NCBI RefSeq assembly: GCF_000298175.1
Contig: NZ_BAGZ01000004.1
Span: 62,001 to 126,000 of the forward strand
DNA: 64,000 nucleotides
Reading direction: 5' to 3'
Origin: Austwickia chelonae NBRC 105200
Lineage (GTDB): Bacteria > Actinomycetota > Actinomycetes > Actinomycetales > Dermatophilaceae
Shown in pieces: positions 25,861 to 34,639 of the stretch. Made by a program: the position numbers and the translations under genes. Position 1 is the stretch's first letter. The number at the start of each line of letters is the position of its first letter. Under the pieces are notes generated by a model. The model made no database searches. It saw only the letters and a program-made list of their open reading frames with translations, and had not been told where the DNA came from.

Positions 25861-27354
25861 TCAGGGCCGGGCGTCCTGCCCCTCGCCGACCTTCTCGACG
25901 GGGATGGCACCGTCCGGTGCGGCGTCACCGACCGGCGACTCGGCCGGGCCGAGCCCCGAACCGGCCGGGAAGATCATCGTCTCCGGGACGTCCTGGGTGC
26001 GTTTCGCCACCGGGTAGTAGACGACCGCGGTCAACACCAGACCCACGATCCAGGAGATGTCGGTGCCGCCGAGCATCTTCGTCAACGGACCGGTGTACAT
26101 GGTCTGGGCGAGGAAGGGGATCTGCGCGAGCACACCGAGCAGATAGATCGCCAACGTCGGCCAGTTCCACGCACCGTACCGGCCCTTCGGGTCGTACAGG
26201 GCGGGGATGTCCACCCGTTCGCGGCTGACCAGGTAGTAGTCGACCAGGTTGATGGCGCTCCACGGGGTGAAGACCATCAACAGCACCAGGACGAAGTTCT
26301 TGAAGTTGTTGAGGAAGTCCGCGCTGGCCAACAGGGCCACCAGCACCGAAGCCACGATGAACACGCAGATCCAGACCGCCCGCCACATCGCCGGGATCAC
26401 GGCCGAACGTTGGAAGGCCGACACCGTGGTCAACATCGTCATCGAACCGCCGTACGCGTTCAGGGTGTTGACGGTGAGCTTGCCGATCACGATGACCAGG
26501 TAGAGCACGATCGCGATGGCGCCCCCGCCGGAGAGATCCCCGAGGAAACCGACCTGGTTCTTCAGGAAACCCGACCCGGGCACCGAGGCGATCAGCACAC
26601 CCAGGGCCATCGACCACGACGACCCCAGCACGCTGCCGGAGAAAGTCGCCCAGAAGGTCACCCGGTCCGGGGTGTCCTGCGGCAGATAACGCGAATAGTC
26701 CGCCACATAAGGGCCGTACGTGAGCTGCCAGCCGGCGCCCAAGGAGATCGCCAGCAGGAAGGTCACGATGTCGAACGAGGGCGCCGTGAAGAAGGAGGCC
26801 ACGTCGTGGGAGGTGAACAGCTTGTACGCCAGCCACAGCCACCCGGCGATACCGGTGACGGTCGCCACCCGGCCCAGGGCGTGGATCCACCGGTATCCGA
26901 CGATGGCCACCACCGCGGTGATCACCCCGAAGACCACGATGCCGAAGGCCGGCGAGCTGGCCCCGACCATCCGGTTGATGGCCTGCCCAGAGAGCACCGT
27001 CCCGGTGGACGCGAAACCCAGGTACATCAGGACCACCAGGACCAGAGGCACGATCGCCCCGACCACCCCGAACTGGGCCCGGCTCGAGATCATCTGCGGC
27101 AGACCCAACCTCGGCCCCTGCGCCGAATGCAGGGCCATCACCGCGCCGCCGAGCATATTCCCCAGGGTCAACCCGATGATGGCCCACAGCGCGTCGGCAC
27201 CGAAGACCACGGCCAAGGCGCCGTCGACCAACGCGGTGATCTGCATATTCGCGCCGAACCACAGGGTGAACTGACTCATCGGCCGACCATGTCGTTCACC
27301 AGCGGGGATGACGTCGATGCTGCGGCGTTCCACGCCGGAGGGGGCGGCCTTCAT
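25861..27354 (-). CDS. NCS1-family permease (cytosine/purine/hydantoin type)
   Basis: About 497 residues from ATG 27354, chosen because AGGAGG precedes it with good spacing; longer frames upstream are unsupported. Twelve membrane helices. The N-terminal motif FTLWFGANMQI and the GxMxxAxHSAQGPRLGLPQM-like segment are typical of the nucleobase:cation symporter-1 family. The C-terminal tail of about 50 residues is acidic. Substrate could be cytosine, allantoin, hydantoin or a purine; no catabolic gene next to it decides this. Confidence 0.88.
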   Translation of the reverse strand: MKAAPSGVERRSIDVIPAGERHGRPMSQFTLWFGANMQITALVDGALAVVFGADALWAIIGLTLGNMLGGAVMALHSAQGPRLGLPQMISSRAQFGVVGAIVPLVLVVLMYLGFASTGTVLSGQAINRMVGASSPAFGIVVFGVITAVVAIVGYRWIHALGRVATVTGIAGWLWLAYKLFTSHDVASFFTAPSFDIVTFLLAISLGAGWQLTYGPYVADYSRYLPQDTPDRVTFWATFSGSVLGSSWSMALGVLIASVPGSGFLKNQVGFLGDLSGGGAIAIVLYLVIVIGKLTVNTLNAYGGSMTMLTTVSAFQRSAVIPAMWRAVWICVFIVASVLVALLASADFLNNFKNFVLVLLMVFTPWSAINLVDYYLVSRERVDIPALYDPKGRYGAWNWPTLAIYLLGVLAQIPFLAQTMYTGPLTKMLGGTDISWIVGLVLTAVVYYPVAKRTQDVPETMIFPAGSGLGPAESPVGDAAPDGAIPVEKVGEGQDARP

Positions 27355-27595
27355 GGGTCCTCCTGAAGGTGAACAGAGGCGACGGGCCCAACGGTCCCGG
27401 GTGACGTCCATGTCGTCGGTCACTGACGTAGTGTGCACGCTGCCGCGACGAATCGCATACGACGACCAGGAACGATCCGGCCGTTCCGATTCCTCCCGCA
27501 TCGTCCGGGCGCCCCGCCGCCCGTGGACCGCCCGCACCGGGACACCCCGCGACGCCGGACGCCGCCGGCCCGGGCCGCCCTGGCAGACTGCGGAC

Positions 27596-28540
27596 ATGCG
27601 CGCCGTAGCCATCGACCGTTTCGGGTCGCCCGAAGAGATGCACATCGTCGACCTGCCCGTGGCGGACCCCGGCCCCGGAGAGGTCCGGGTCCGGGTCACC
27701 GCCGCCGGGGTGAACCCGCTGGACTACAAGATCCGGGACGGGTCCTCCGGCCTGGTGAAGGATTTCGGACCGGACGACTTCCCCCTGGTCCTCGGCCGTG
27801 AATGCTGCGGCGTCGTGGACGCCGCCGGACCGGACAGCGACCTCGCCGTCGGCACCCGCGTCTTCGGGATGGCCCCGCTACGGCATCGAGCCGGCTGCTA
27901 CGCCGACTACGTCGTCCTCCCCGCCGACTGCCTGGCCCCCGCCCCCGAGGGCGTCGACGACCACCTCCTCGCCGGGACGGCCCTGGCCGGGCTGACCGCG
28001 TGGACCGCCGTCCACGACCTGGCGAAGATCACCGCCGGTGACACCGTGCTGGTGCACGGGGGCGCAGGCGGCGTCGGCCAGTTCGTCGTCCAACTGGCCG
28101 TCGAAGCCGGAGCCACCGTCTACGCCACCGCGAGCGCAGGCAAGAGCGACCTGATCGAGTCGTGGGGGGCGGTGCATGTCGACTACACCGGTGCCGACTT
28201 CACGACGGCGACCCCTCACCCGGATGTCATCGTCGACGGGGTCTACTTCGGCACGTACGGGCCGTCGATGGACCACCTCAAGGAGGGCGGAAGGTTGGTG
28301 ATCCTGCCGTCGCTGGCCGACCTGGACCCGGCTCGCCGGCGTGGGATCGACGTGTCCGTGCCCGCGATCGTCCCGGATCGTTCCCGGTTGGTGGCCTTGG
28401 CCGAGCGGGTGGCCGACGGGCGGCTCACCGTCGAGGTGGGGCATGCCCTGCCGTTGGCGGAGGCTGCCGAGGCGCACCGGATCGTGGAGGACGGTCACGC
28501 GCGCGGCAAGGTGGTCCTGAGCGTCACGACCGGCGGCTGA
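27596..28540 (+). CDS. Zinc-independent quinone-oxidoreductase-like MDR protein
   Basis: 314 residues from ATG 27596. N-terminal GroES-like domain (MRAVAIDRFGSPEEMHIVDL start) and a Rossmann domain with VHGGAGGVGQFVVQLA. This is the medium-chain dehydrogenase/reductase pattern of NADP-dependent quinone oxidoreductases. Structural zinc cysteines are absent. It probably reduces quinones or enones with NADPH. It is divergent from the permease gene, so a shared regulatory region is possible. Confidence 0.87.
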   Translation: MRAVAIDRFGSPEEMHIVDLPVADPGPGEVRVRVTAAGVNPLDYKIRDGSSGLVKDFGPDDFPLVLGRECCGVVDAAGPDSDLAVGTRVFGMAPLRHRAGCYADYVVLPADCLAPAPEGVDDHLLAGTALAGLTAWTAVHDLAKITAGDTVLVHGGAGGVGQFVVQLAVEAGATVYATASAGKSDLIESWGAVHVDYTGADFTTATPHPDVIVDGVYFGTYGPSMDHLKEGGRLVILPSLADLDPARRRGIDVSVPAIVPDRSRLVALAERVADGRLTVEVGHALPLAEAAEAHRIVEDGHARGKVVLSVTTGG

Positions 28541-28565
28541 GAGGATCTCGCCCCGGCTGGCCGTC

Positions 28566-28593
28566 GGGCCTCGCGTCACCCGGTGCGAGGCCC
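28566..28593. terminator. Hairpin between convergent genes
   Basis: GGGCCTCGC (28566-28574) pairs perfectly with GCGAGGCCC (28585-28593) across 10 nt. It lies between the 3' ends of the oxidoreductase gene and the convergent membrane protein gene. Confidence 0.55.
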
Positions 28594-28637
28594 CGCGCCA
28601 CCTCAGCTCGACGGCGGCGCAGGCAGAGCCGGTTCCG

Positions 28638-30377
28638 TCAGACGACCGGCTCGGACACCTCCGGGGTGCGGTGCGTCGCGGGCCGTTCGGCGGTGTCGCG
28701 CCACCACGCCCATCCCGCGAGACCTGCGATCACGATGAACGACCAGCCCGGTGGGATCACCCCGAATGTCGAACCCATCGCGGCCCCGTCCGCGCCGATA
28801 TTCAGCTGGCCCGCAGCCGCGGCGACACCCGCTCCCGTGACCGCGAACGCCAGGACCCGGCGGGGCCGTGGCACCGCGACGATCACCCCGGCGAGCACGA
28901 GACAGGCCACCGCCCCCAGGAAGCCGAACGGGTCGACATTGCCGGGGACGGTGCGTCCGCCGAGCATGAAGGTGATCAGGCCGTGGAGAAGCGCGGTCAC
29001 GGCCGCGCCCCGAAGCATCACCGTACGGGCCGTGGCACCGCCGTCCCGGACCACCTGCACGACGCGCGTGAAGCAGAGCAGGAGCACCGAGACGGTCGGT
29101 ATGACCAGACCGATGACGAAGATCCCTTCTCGGTCGGTTGATGTCCCGCCGCGGGGATCGAGCACGCGAGCGGTGAGCGTGAGCACCGTCAGCGCCCCCC
29201 ATTGGAGCAAACTGGCGGAGGCGTGCGTCATGACCGCACCCCAGCCCAGCGCCAGCCGCGCGCGCCAGGCGATCGCGACGATGATCAGGACCACTGCACT
29301 CGGGATGAACATGATCACGGCCATGACGGCACCGCCGCCGCCACCCATGGCCACGGCCAGGATGACCATCATGATCAGCGCCTGGGTACGGGCCAGGATC
29401 AGCACCGCGGCTGCGGTGCGCAGCAGCCGCCGCTGCAGCCGGACGTCCGACGACGGCTCGGGGGCCGTCGCGGACCCGTCATCGCCCGTGGCCGCCGTCT
29501 CCTGAACGACGCCTCCCGGGGGTGCCGGCTCGGCGGGTCCGGTCTCGCTCCCGTGCGGGGCTGCCACCGGAGAGTCCGCGGAGCGGTACACCAGCAGGAT
29601 TGTCCAGGCGGCGGCCAGCAGCCCACCGATGATCGTCGGCCCCAGCTTCGAGAACGTGCCGAGCTGCTGCGCCGCCAGGACCGACCGCAGCAGCGGCAGG
29701 ATCGTCGCCAGGGCGCCGAGTGCGGCGGTGATCTGCCATGGACCGCCGCGGCGGTGAATCGCCATGGCGAAGCCTGCGGGAAGGACCGCCAGGCCGTGCA
29801 GCAGAGACGGCGGCACCGCGGCATTGGACTGGGCGGCCGAGTACAGCAGGGTTTGGAGCAGAGCGTGCGCTGTCACCCAGCCCAGCCCACCCCAGGCGAC
29901 CTCCCACGACCACCGCCCGGCGTCGTGGAGCAGGCCTTCCCGAAGTCTCGGGTGCAGCAGGAGTGCGAGAGCGACGACGTACAGGGCCAGGGAGACCGCA
30001 TCAGGCAACACCCACCGACCGGGCGCTTTAGAGCCGCCGAAGGGCAGGAAGAGCAACCACAGGATCTGATAGGTCGCATGGGTCACGACAGCGGTGGCGA
30101 GCGCTCCCCATCCGAGGCGGGCCCATCCGGGCCGTAGCAGCAGCACCGCGGAAGCGACCGACACGGCAAGCCCGGCCAGGGCCGGCGGGAGCCACGCGCT
30201 CACCAGGTACGCCGGGTTCGCGAGGGAGCTCATCTGGACAAAGTCGGATCCGGCACGACACAGTTCCGCGAGCACCACCAAGACGGCGACGGCCCAGCTG
30301 AGACCGGTCATCGCCGGTGGCCGGGTCGACGGCTGACTCTCCCCCGCCCTCTCGTACGCATCGTTTCCGCTGCTCAT
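28638..30377 (-). CDS. Large polytopic membrane protein, unknown function
   Basis: 579 residues with roughly 14 hydrophobic segments in two groups, separated by a Pro/Ala/Glu-rich cytoplasmic loop (about residues 268-310). No catalytic motif or transporter signature is recognised. The two-block design could reflect an internal duplication, but the halves are not clearly alike by eye. It lies between the oxidoreductase and phosphofructokinase genes without overlaps. Confidence 0.72.
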   Translation of the reverse strand: MSSGNDAYERAGESQPSTRPPAMTGLSWAVAVLVVLAELCRAGSDFVQMSSLANPAYLVSAWLPPALAGLAVSVASAVLLLRPGWARLGWGALATAVVTHATYQILWLLFLPFGGSKAPGRWVLPDAVSLALYVVALALLLHPRLREGLLHDAGRWSWEVAWGGLGWVTAHALLQTLLYSAAQSNAAVPPSLLHGLAVLPAGFAMAIHRRGGPWQITAALGALATILPLLRSVLAAQQLGTFSKLGPTIIGGLLAAAWTILLVYRSADSPVAAPHGSETGPAEPAPPGGVVQETAATGDDGSATAPEPSSDVRLQRRLLRTAAAVLILARTQALIMMVILAVAMGGGGGAVMAVIMFIPSAVVLIIVAIAWRARLALGWGAVMTHASASLLQWGALTVLTLTARVLDPRGGTSTDREGIFVIGLVIPTVSVLLLCFTRVVQVVRDGGATARTVMLRGAAVTALLHGLITFMLGGRTVPGNVDPFGFLGAVACLVLAGVIVAVPRPRRVLAFAVTGAGVAAAAGQLNIGADGAAMGSTFGVIPPGWSFIVIAGLAGWAWWRDTAERPATHRTPEVSEPVV

Positions 30378-30463
30378 GCTGCCCCCCTCTGGTGCGTCGC
30401 GCCGACGCTGGCGCCAGGACAGTGTGTCACGACAAATGTCGAGAGAGTGAAGTTTTCAGTCAT

Positions 30464-32812
30464 TCACCCCTGGTCGGCAGGCAGGATCGGCAGGCGTTCC
30501 TCGTCGGGACTGGCGAACGGCTCGGCGACGGCGGCCACGGCAGGTTTCAGGTCGAGCCACCATTGTTCGCGGGGGCGGCGGTTCGCCCGGTCGACGTCCT
30601 CGTCGAAATGGGCCAGTGGCCGACGTTCGGTCTCCCCGACCATGTAACCCAGATAGCGGCCCTCGGCCGTCCCGGCTTCCAACTGGCCGGACAGGTCGTC
30701 GATCGCCTCCTGGACGAGCCGGGTCGCCAGGAGCCGGTCGAAGGCCGAGGGGCTGCCGCCCTGTTGAAGATGTCCGAGCACGGCCTGGCGGACGTCGAAC
30801 AGGTCGGCGCCCTCCTGTTCGAACAGGCGGGCGAGGAAGTCGGTGGTGTACATCTCCGAGGCCTCCTCGTTGCGCACGGCCAGGAAGAGTCGCCGCCCGT
30901 CGCGGAAGGCATCCAACATCCGGTCGACGTCGCTCTGCAGATCGGACAGGGTGATGCCCTCCTCGTGGAGGTAGACCCGTTCGGCGCCGCCGGCCAGGCC
31001 GGACATGAGCGCCAGGTAACCGCACCGGCGCCCCATCGTCTCCACGACGAAGCAGCGCCGCGCCGCCGAGGCGGACTGTTTGATGCGGTCCATCGCCCAG
31101 ACGATGTTGTTCAGTGCCGTGTCCGCGCCGATGGACAGTTCCGCGCCGGGGCAGTTGTTGTCGATGGTGGCCGGGACGCAGACGATGGGGATCGCGAAGG
31201 CCGGATAGCGTTCGCGTTCGCGGACCAGCAGTGCGGCGGCCTCGTAGGCGTCATATCCGCCGATGAGCAGCAGGGCGTCGATCTCGTGTTTTTCGATGGC
31301 CCGCCCGATGGAGTACAGGTGTTCGATGCCGGGCACGGTGCGGCGGGTTCCCAGTTCGGCGCCGCCGTCGCCGACCCATCCTTCGGCGTCTCCCCAGCTC
31401 AGCGGGCGGATATCTCCGTCGAGGAGTCCTTTGAAGGAGCCGTGCACCCCGACCATGTCGAGCCCGGCGTCGATGCCCAGGCGGACGGCGGCCCGGGCTG
31501 CGGTGTTCATGCCCGGGGCGAGCCCGCCGACGTGCATGATCGCCACCCTCTTGGCGCCGTGGTGGGCGCGGGCGGTGTCCTCGTCGGTGGGTGGGCGGCT
31601 CATGGTGGCGAAGACGTCGACCATCCGTCGGAAGCTCCCGCCGCGGGCCGCCATCGCTTTCTCGTAGTCACCGGCGGCGATGTGGTCGGCCACGGCTCTG
31701 GTCGCGGCGACCGATTCGACCAGGGGGATCCGGGCGAGCCGGTTGTGCCGCACCCCGAGCACGTGGGCGGTGGACTCGGCGGTGGCCTCGAGGACCTCGT
31801 GGACGGCGGCGTAACCCAGCAGGGTCGACATCCACCGGTCGTAGGCGCTGGGGCTTCCACCGCGTTGGACGTGTCCGAGGATGGTGACCCTGGTGTCCTC
31901 GCCGAGTCGTTCGGCCAGGATCTCCTTGACCTGTTCGGCTTTGATGGGATTCCCGTGGCGGTCCTGTGCCCCCTCGGCGACCAGCACCATCGAGTCGCGT
32001 CGGCCGGCGGCACGTCCGGCCCGGAGTTTGACGCACAGGTCGTCCTCCCATCCGTCCTCGGGCGGATTCTCCGGGATGAAGACGTAGTCGCAGCCGCCGG
32101 CGATCGCCGCCATCAACGGCAGGTATCCGCAGTGACGCCCCATCACCTCGATGACGAAGCTGCGCTGGTGGGAGGCCGCGGTGGAGGAGATCGCGTCGAT
32201 GGCGTCGACGATGCGGTGCAGCGCGGAATCAGCGCCGATGGTCATGTCGGTGCCGACCATGTCGTTGTCGATGGAGCCGACCAGCCCGGCGATCATCAGG
32301 GACGGATGTGCCGCGGCGGTCTCCGGGGTGATCTCACCGCGGGCGACCAGTTCCTCGACGAGTCCGGGCCAGTTGCGGCGGAACTCGTTCGTCCCGGTGA
32401 GCGAGCCGTCGCCTCCGATGACGACCAGCCGGTCGATGCCGTGGGCGAGGAGATGGCGGGCTGCCCTGAGCTGTCCTTCCCGTTCGCGGAAGGCCTGGCA
32501 GCGGGCCGTCCCGATGAGCGTCCCCCCGCTGTTGAGGATGTTGCTGACGTCCTCCCACCCCATCGGGCGGATCCCGTCGCCGCCGTCGACCGCGCCCTGC
32601 CAGCCTTCGGTGATGGCGTAGACCTCGACGCCCAGGTGGATACCGGTCCGCACCACGGCGCGCACGGCCGCATTCATGCCCTGGGCATCTCCGCCGCTCG
32701 TCAACACGCCGATCCGGGGCGGGGCGTCCTGCGCGGCACGGTTGCCCGCCGCGATGTCCTCCCCTGGCCCGGCCGGCCCTTCCGCGGAGGCCGGTACGGT
32801 CTGCTCGGACAT
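30464..32812 (-). CDS. Tandem-fused, eukaryotic-type 6-phosphofructokinase
   Basis: 782 residues from ATG 32812 (AGGAGG upstream), twice the usual bacterial PFK. The N-half has TSGGDAQGMNAAVRA, IGGDGS and LVGSIDNDMVGTDMTIGADS, then EVMGRHCGYL and LGHVQRGGSPSA. The C-half repeats the fold (VGGLAPGMNTAAR, LLIGGYDAYE, PATIDNNCPGAELSIGADTA, ETMGRRCGYLALMSG, LGHLQQGGSPSAFDR) and ends REQWWLDLKP. GGDGS and the Gly before SIDND mark ATP rather than PPi as phosphate donor. As in animal PFK, the N-half keeps the catalytic Asp residues while the C-half has Asn (TIDNN) and would be regulatory. It would make fructose 1,6-bisphosphate in glycolysis. Confidence 0.95.
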   Translation of the reverse strand: MSEQTVPASAEGPAGPGEDIAAGNRAAQDAPPRIGVLTSGGDAQGMNAAVRAVVRTGIHLGVEVYAITEGWQGAVDGGDGIRPMGWEDVSNILNSGGTLIGTARCQAFREREGQLRAARHLLAHGIDRLVVIGGDGSLTGTNEFRRNWPGLVEELVARGEITPETAAAHPSLMIAGLVGSIDNDMVGTDMTIGADSALHRIVDAIDAISSTAASHQRSFVIEVMGRHCGYLPLMAAIAGGCDYVFIPENPPEDGWEDDLCVKLRAGRAAGRRDSMVLVAEGAQDRHGNPIKAEQVKEILAERLGEDTRVTILGHVQRGGSPSAYDRWMSTLLGYAAVHEVLEATAESTAHVLGVRHNRLARIPLVESVAATRAVADHIAAGDYEKAMAARGGSFRRMVDVFATMSRPPTDEDTARAHHGAKRVAIMHVGGLAPGMNTAARAAVRLGIDAGLDMVGVHGSFKGLLDGDIRPLSWGDAEGWVGDGGAELGTRRTVPGIEHLYSIGRAIEKHEIDALLLIGGYDAYEAAALLVRERERYPAFAIPIVCVPATIDNNCPGAELSIGADTALNNIVWAMDRIKQSASAARRCFVVETMGRRCGYLALMSGLAGGAERVYLHEEGITLSDLQSDVDRMLDAFRDGRRLFLAVRNEEASEMYTTDFLARLFEQEGADLFDVRQAVLGHLQQGGSPSAFDRLLATRLVQEAIDDLSGQLEAGTAEGRYLGYMVGETERRPLAHFDEDVDRANRRPREQWWLDLKPAVAAVAEPFASPDEERLPILPADQG

Positions 32813-33143
32813 GCGGAACCCTCCTGGTGTGCTCACGTCGTCGTCCAGCGCGCATCCGGTGCGATGCCGTTCCGTCCATCATGCCCCGAGGGAGCCGTCC
32901 GGGGCCTGCCGACCCAGGATCGAAGCAGCTTCAAGGACCTTGGGGGATAACGAAGTAGCTACAGAGGCGGGAGAATGGTCCTCGGCTGGGTAACTTCTGA
33001 TCGAAGGATCGGACCAGAAGCGCAGATCCGGTCTGGCGGCCAGCGAATCGCAGCACGGGGGAGGCCCCGGAGCACTGCACTCGCTATCGTCATGAACGAA
33101 CATATTCGCCGGGCCGTACGGGCCCGTGAGGAGGGAACAATCC
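32813..33143. other. Intergenic region upstream of the conserved block
   Basis: 330 bp between the PFK start and the holin-like gene; the promoters of these divergent genes should be here. A small CAAGG-A-CCTTG repeat lies around 32931-32941. GAGGAGGGAACAATCC just before 33144 provides a ribosome binding site. I see no other feature. Confidence 0.4.
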
Positions 33144-33602
33144 ATGGCGATCGCCAACCCTGAGGGACGAACCCCTGCGCATGAATCCTCCTCGGCTGCC
33201 GGGCGGGTCGCCGCCAGGGAGTACGAACCGACCATCGGGGCGCTCGTCCACGATGTCCTGGAGGACGTGTCCATCCTCATCCGCAAGGAGATCCAGCTGG
33301 CCAAGTCGGAGGTGACGGCCGACGCCAAGAAGGGCGGAATGGGTGCCGCCTTCTTCGTGGTCGCCGGGGTCTTCGCCTTCCTCGGCCTGATCTTCCTGCT
33401 GCACTCCTTCGCCCGGACGATCGCGGTGTGGCTGCCGGTCTGGGCGGGGTACCTGATCGTCGCGGTGATCCTCTTCGCCGGGGCGGCCGTGGCTGCTCTG
33501 ATCGGGAAGAACCAGTTGAGCAAGGTGAAGGGCAAGCCGGAGCGCACGATCGTCACCTCCAAGGAGACGGTCGAGGTCGTGAAGAAGGCAGCCCAGGGCT
33601 GA
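33144..33602 (+). CDS. Phage-holin-like DUF1469/Act3 membrane protein (Rv3669-like)
   Basis: 152 residues from ATG 33144 with GAGGAGGG upstream. A cytoplasmic N-terminal amphipathic stretch (LVHDVLEDVSILIRKEIQLAKSE) precedes two membrane helices (about 72-95 and 103-125) and a Lys-rich tail. This is the phage_holin_3_6/Act3 pattern. The function is unknown; the holin name only reflects similarity. It opens a conserved block shared with mycobacteria. Confidence 0.82.
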   Translation: MAIANPEGRTPAHESSSAAGRVAAREYEPTIGALVHDVLEDVSILIRKEIQLAKSEVTADAKKGGMGAAFFVVAGVFAFLGLIFLLHSFARTIAVWLPVWAGYLIVAVILFAGAAVAALIGKNQLSKVKGKPERTIVTSKETVEVVKKAAQG

Positions 33603-33645
33603 ACCGGTCTCACCGGGGCCGGGGGTGCGCGGGGAAGGAATCGCG

Positions 33646-34611
33646 ATGAGCAGAGATCCCTCCCTCGTCCTGTTGCCCGGTCCCTGGGAGCACCGCTATG
33701 TGGCCGCCAACGGGGCCCGTTTCCATGTCGCTTCGGCCGGGGACGGGCCCCTGGTGCTCTTCCTGCACGGCCTGCCCCAGTTCTGGTGGGCCTGGCGGCA
33801 TCAACTGACCGGCCTGGCCGAGGCCGGATATCGGGCGGTCGCTCTGGACCTGCGCGGGTACGGCGCCTCCGACAAACCTCCGACGGGATACGACGGGTAC
33901 ACCCTGGCCGCCGATGTCGCCGGGGTGGTGCGCTCCCTCGGGGAGACCGACGCGGTGATCGTGGGCCACGGGTTGGGCGCCTGGCTGGCCTGGACGATGC
34001 CGTCGTTGCAGCCCGAGTCGGTGCGCGGTCTGGTCGTGCTCTCCGCCCCGCATCCGGCGGAGTTCTCCTGCGGGTTGAGCCTGCTGCGTCACCGGGTCGC
34101 GCATCGGACGGTGAACCGTTTGGAGCGTGGTTTCCCCTCCGAGCGGACGTCCCCCCGGGGCCCGGCCCGGGTCCAGGAACTGTTGACCTCGTGGCGGGGG
34201 GACGACCGGTCCTGGCCCACGGTCGAGGAATGCGCCCGGTACTCAGAAGCGATGTCCATCCCGTTCGTGGCCTCGTCCGCGGCGGAAGGTTACCGGTGGG
34301 TGCTGCGTTCTCGGGTCCGTCTGTCGGCGCGGGCCTACCGTCGCGCGGTCTACCGGCCGGTCCCGGTGCCGGTGCTCCAGTTCCACGGCACCCAGGACAG
34401 GGTCTGTTCCCCGGAGTGGGCTGCGCGCAGCCGTCGTTGGGTGGACGGCCGGTATCTGTGGCGGCCGGTGGACGGGGCCGGGCACGCCCCGCACGAACAG
34501 GCGCCGGAGGTGGTCACCGAGGAGATCCGGCGTTGGTTGGACCGGGCGATGTCCGCCCGGGAGGACGGCCAGGACGGGGGCCCCGACGGGAACGGCCCGG
34601 TCCGGCCCTGA
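33646..34611 (+). CDS. ephE: EphE-like alpha/beta hydrolase lacking the usual nucleophile
   Basis: 321 residues from ATG 33646. Alpha/beta-hydrolase fold: HGLPQFWWAW oxyanion region near residue 41, ALDLRGYGASDKP, and a C-terminal GAGHAPHEQAP that supplies the catalytic His. The nucleophile elbow reads GHGLG (107-111), with Gly where epoxide hydrolases have Asp and esterases Ser. It is therefore unlikely to be a standard epoxide hydrolase. Position next to the holin-like gene and marP matches Rv3670 (ephE). Its 3' end lies 28 bp from the convergent marP stop. Confidence 0.8.
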   Translation: MSRDPSLVLLPGPWEHRYVAANGARFHVASAGDGPLVLFLHGLPQFWWAWRHQLTGLAEAGYRAVALDLRGYGASDKPPTGYDGYTLAADVAGVVRSLGETDAVIVGHGLGAWLAWTMPSLQPESVRGLVVLSAPHPAEFSCGLSLLRHRVAHRTVNRLERGFPSERTSPRGPARVQELLTSWRGDDRSWPTVEECARYSEAMSIPFVASSAAEGYRWVLRSRVRLSARAYRRAVYRPVPVPVLQFHGTQDRVCSPEWAARSRRWVDGRYLWRPVDGAGHAPHEQAPEVVTEEIRRWLDRAMSAREDGQDGGPDGNGPVRP

Positions 34612-34639
34612 TCCGCCGGGCGGTCCGCTCCGTCGGCCC

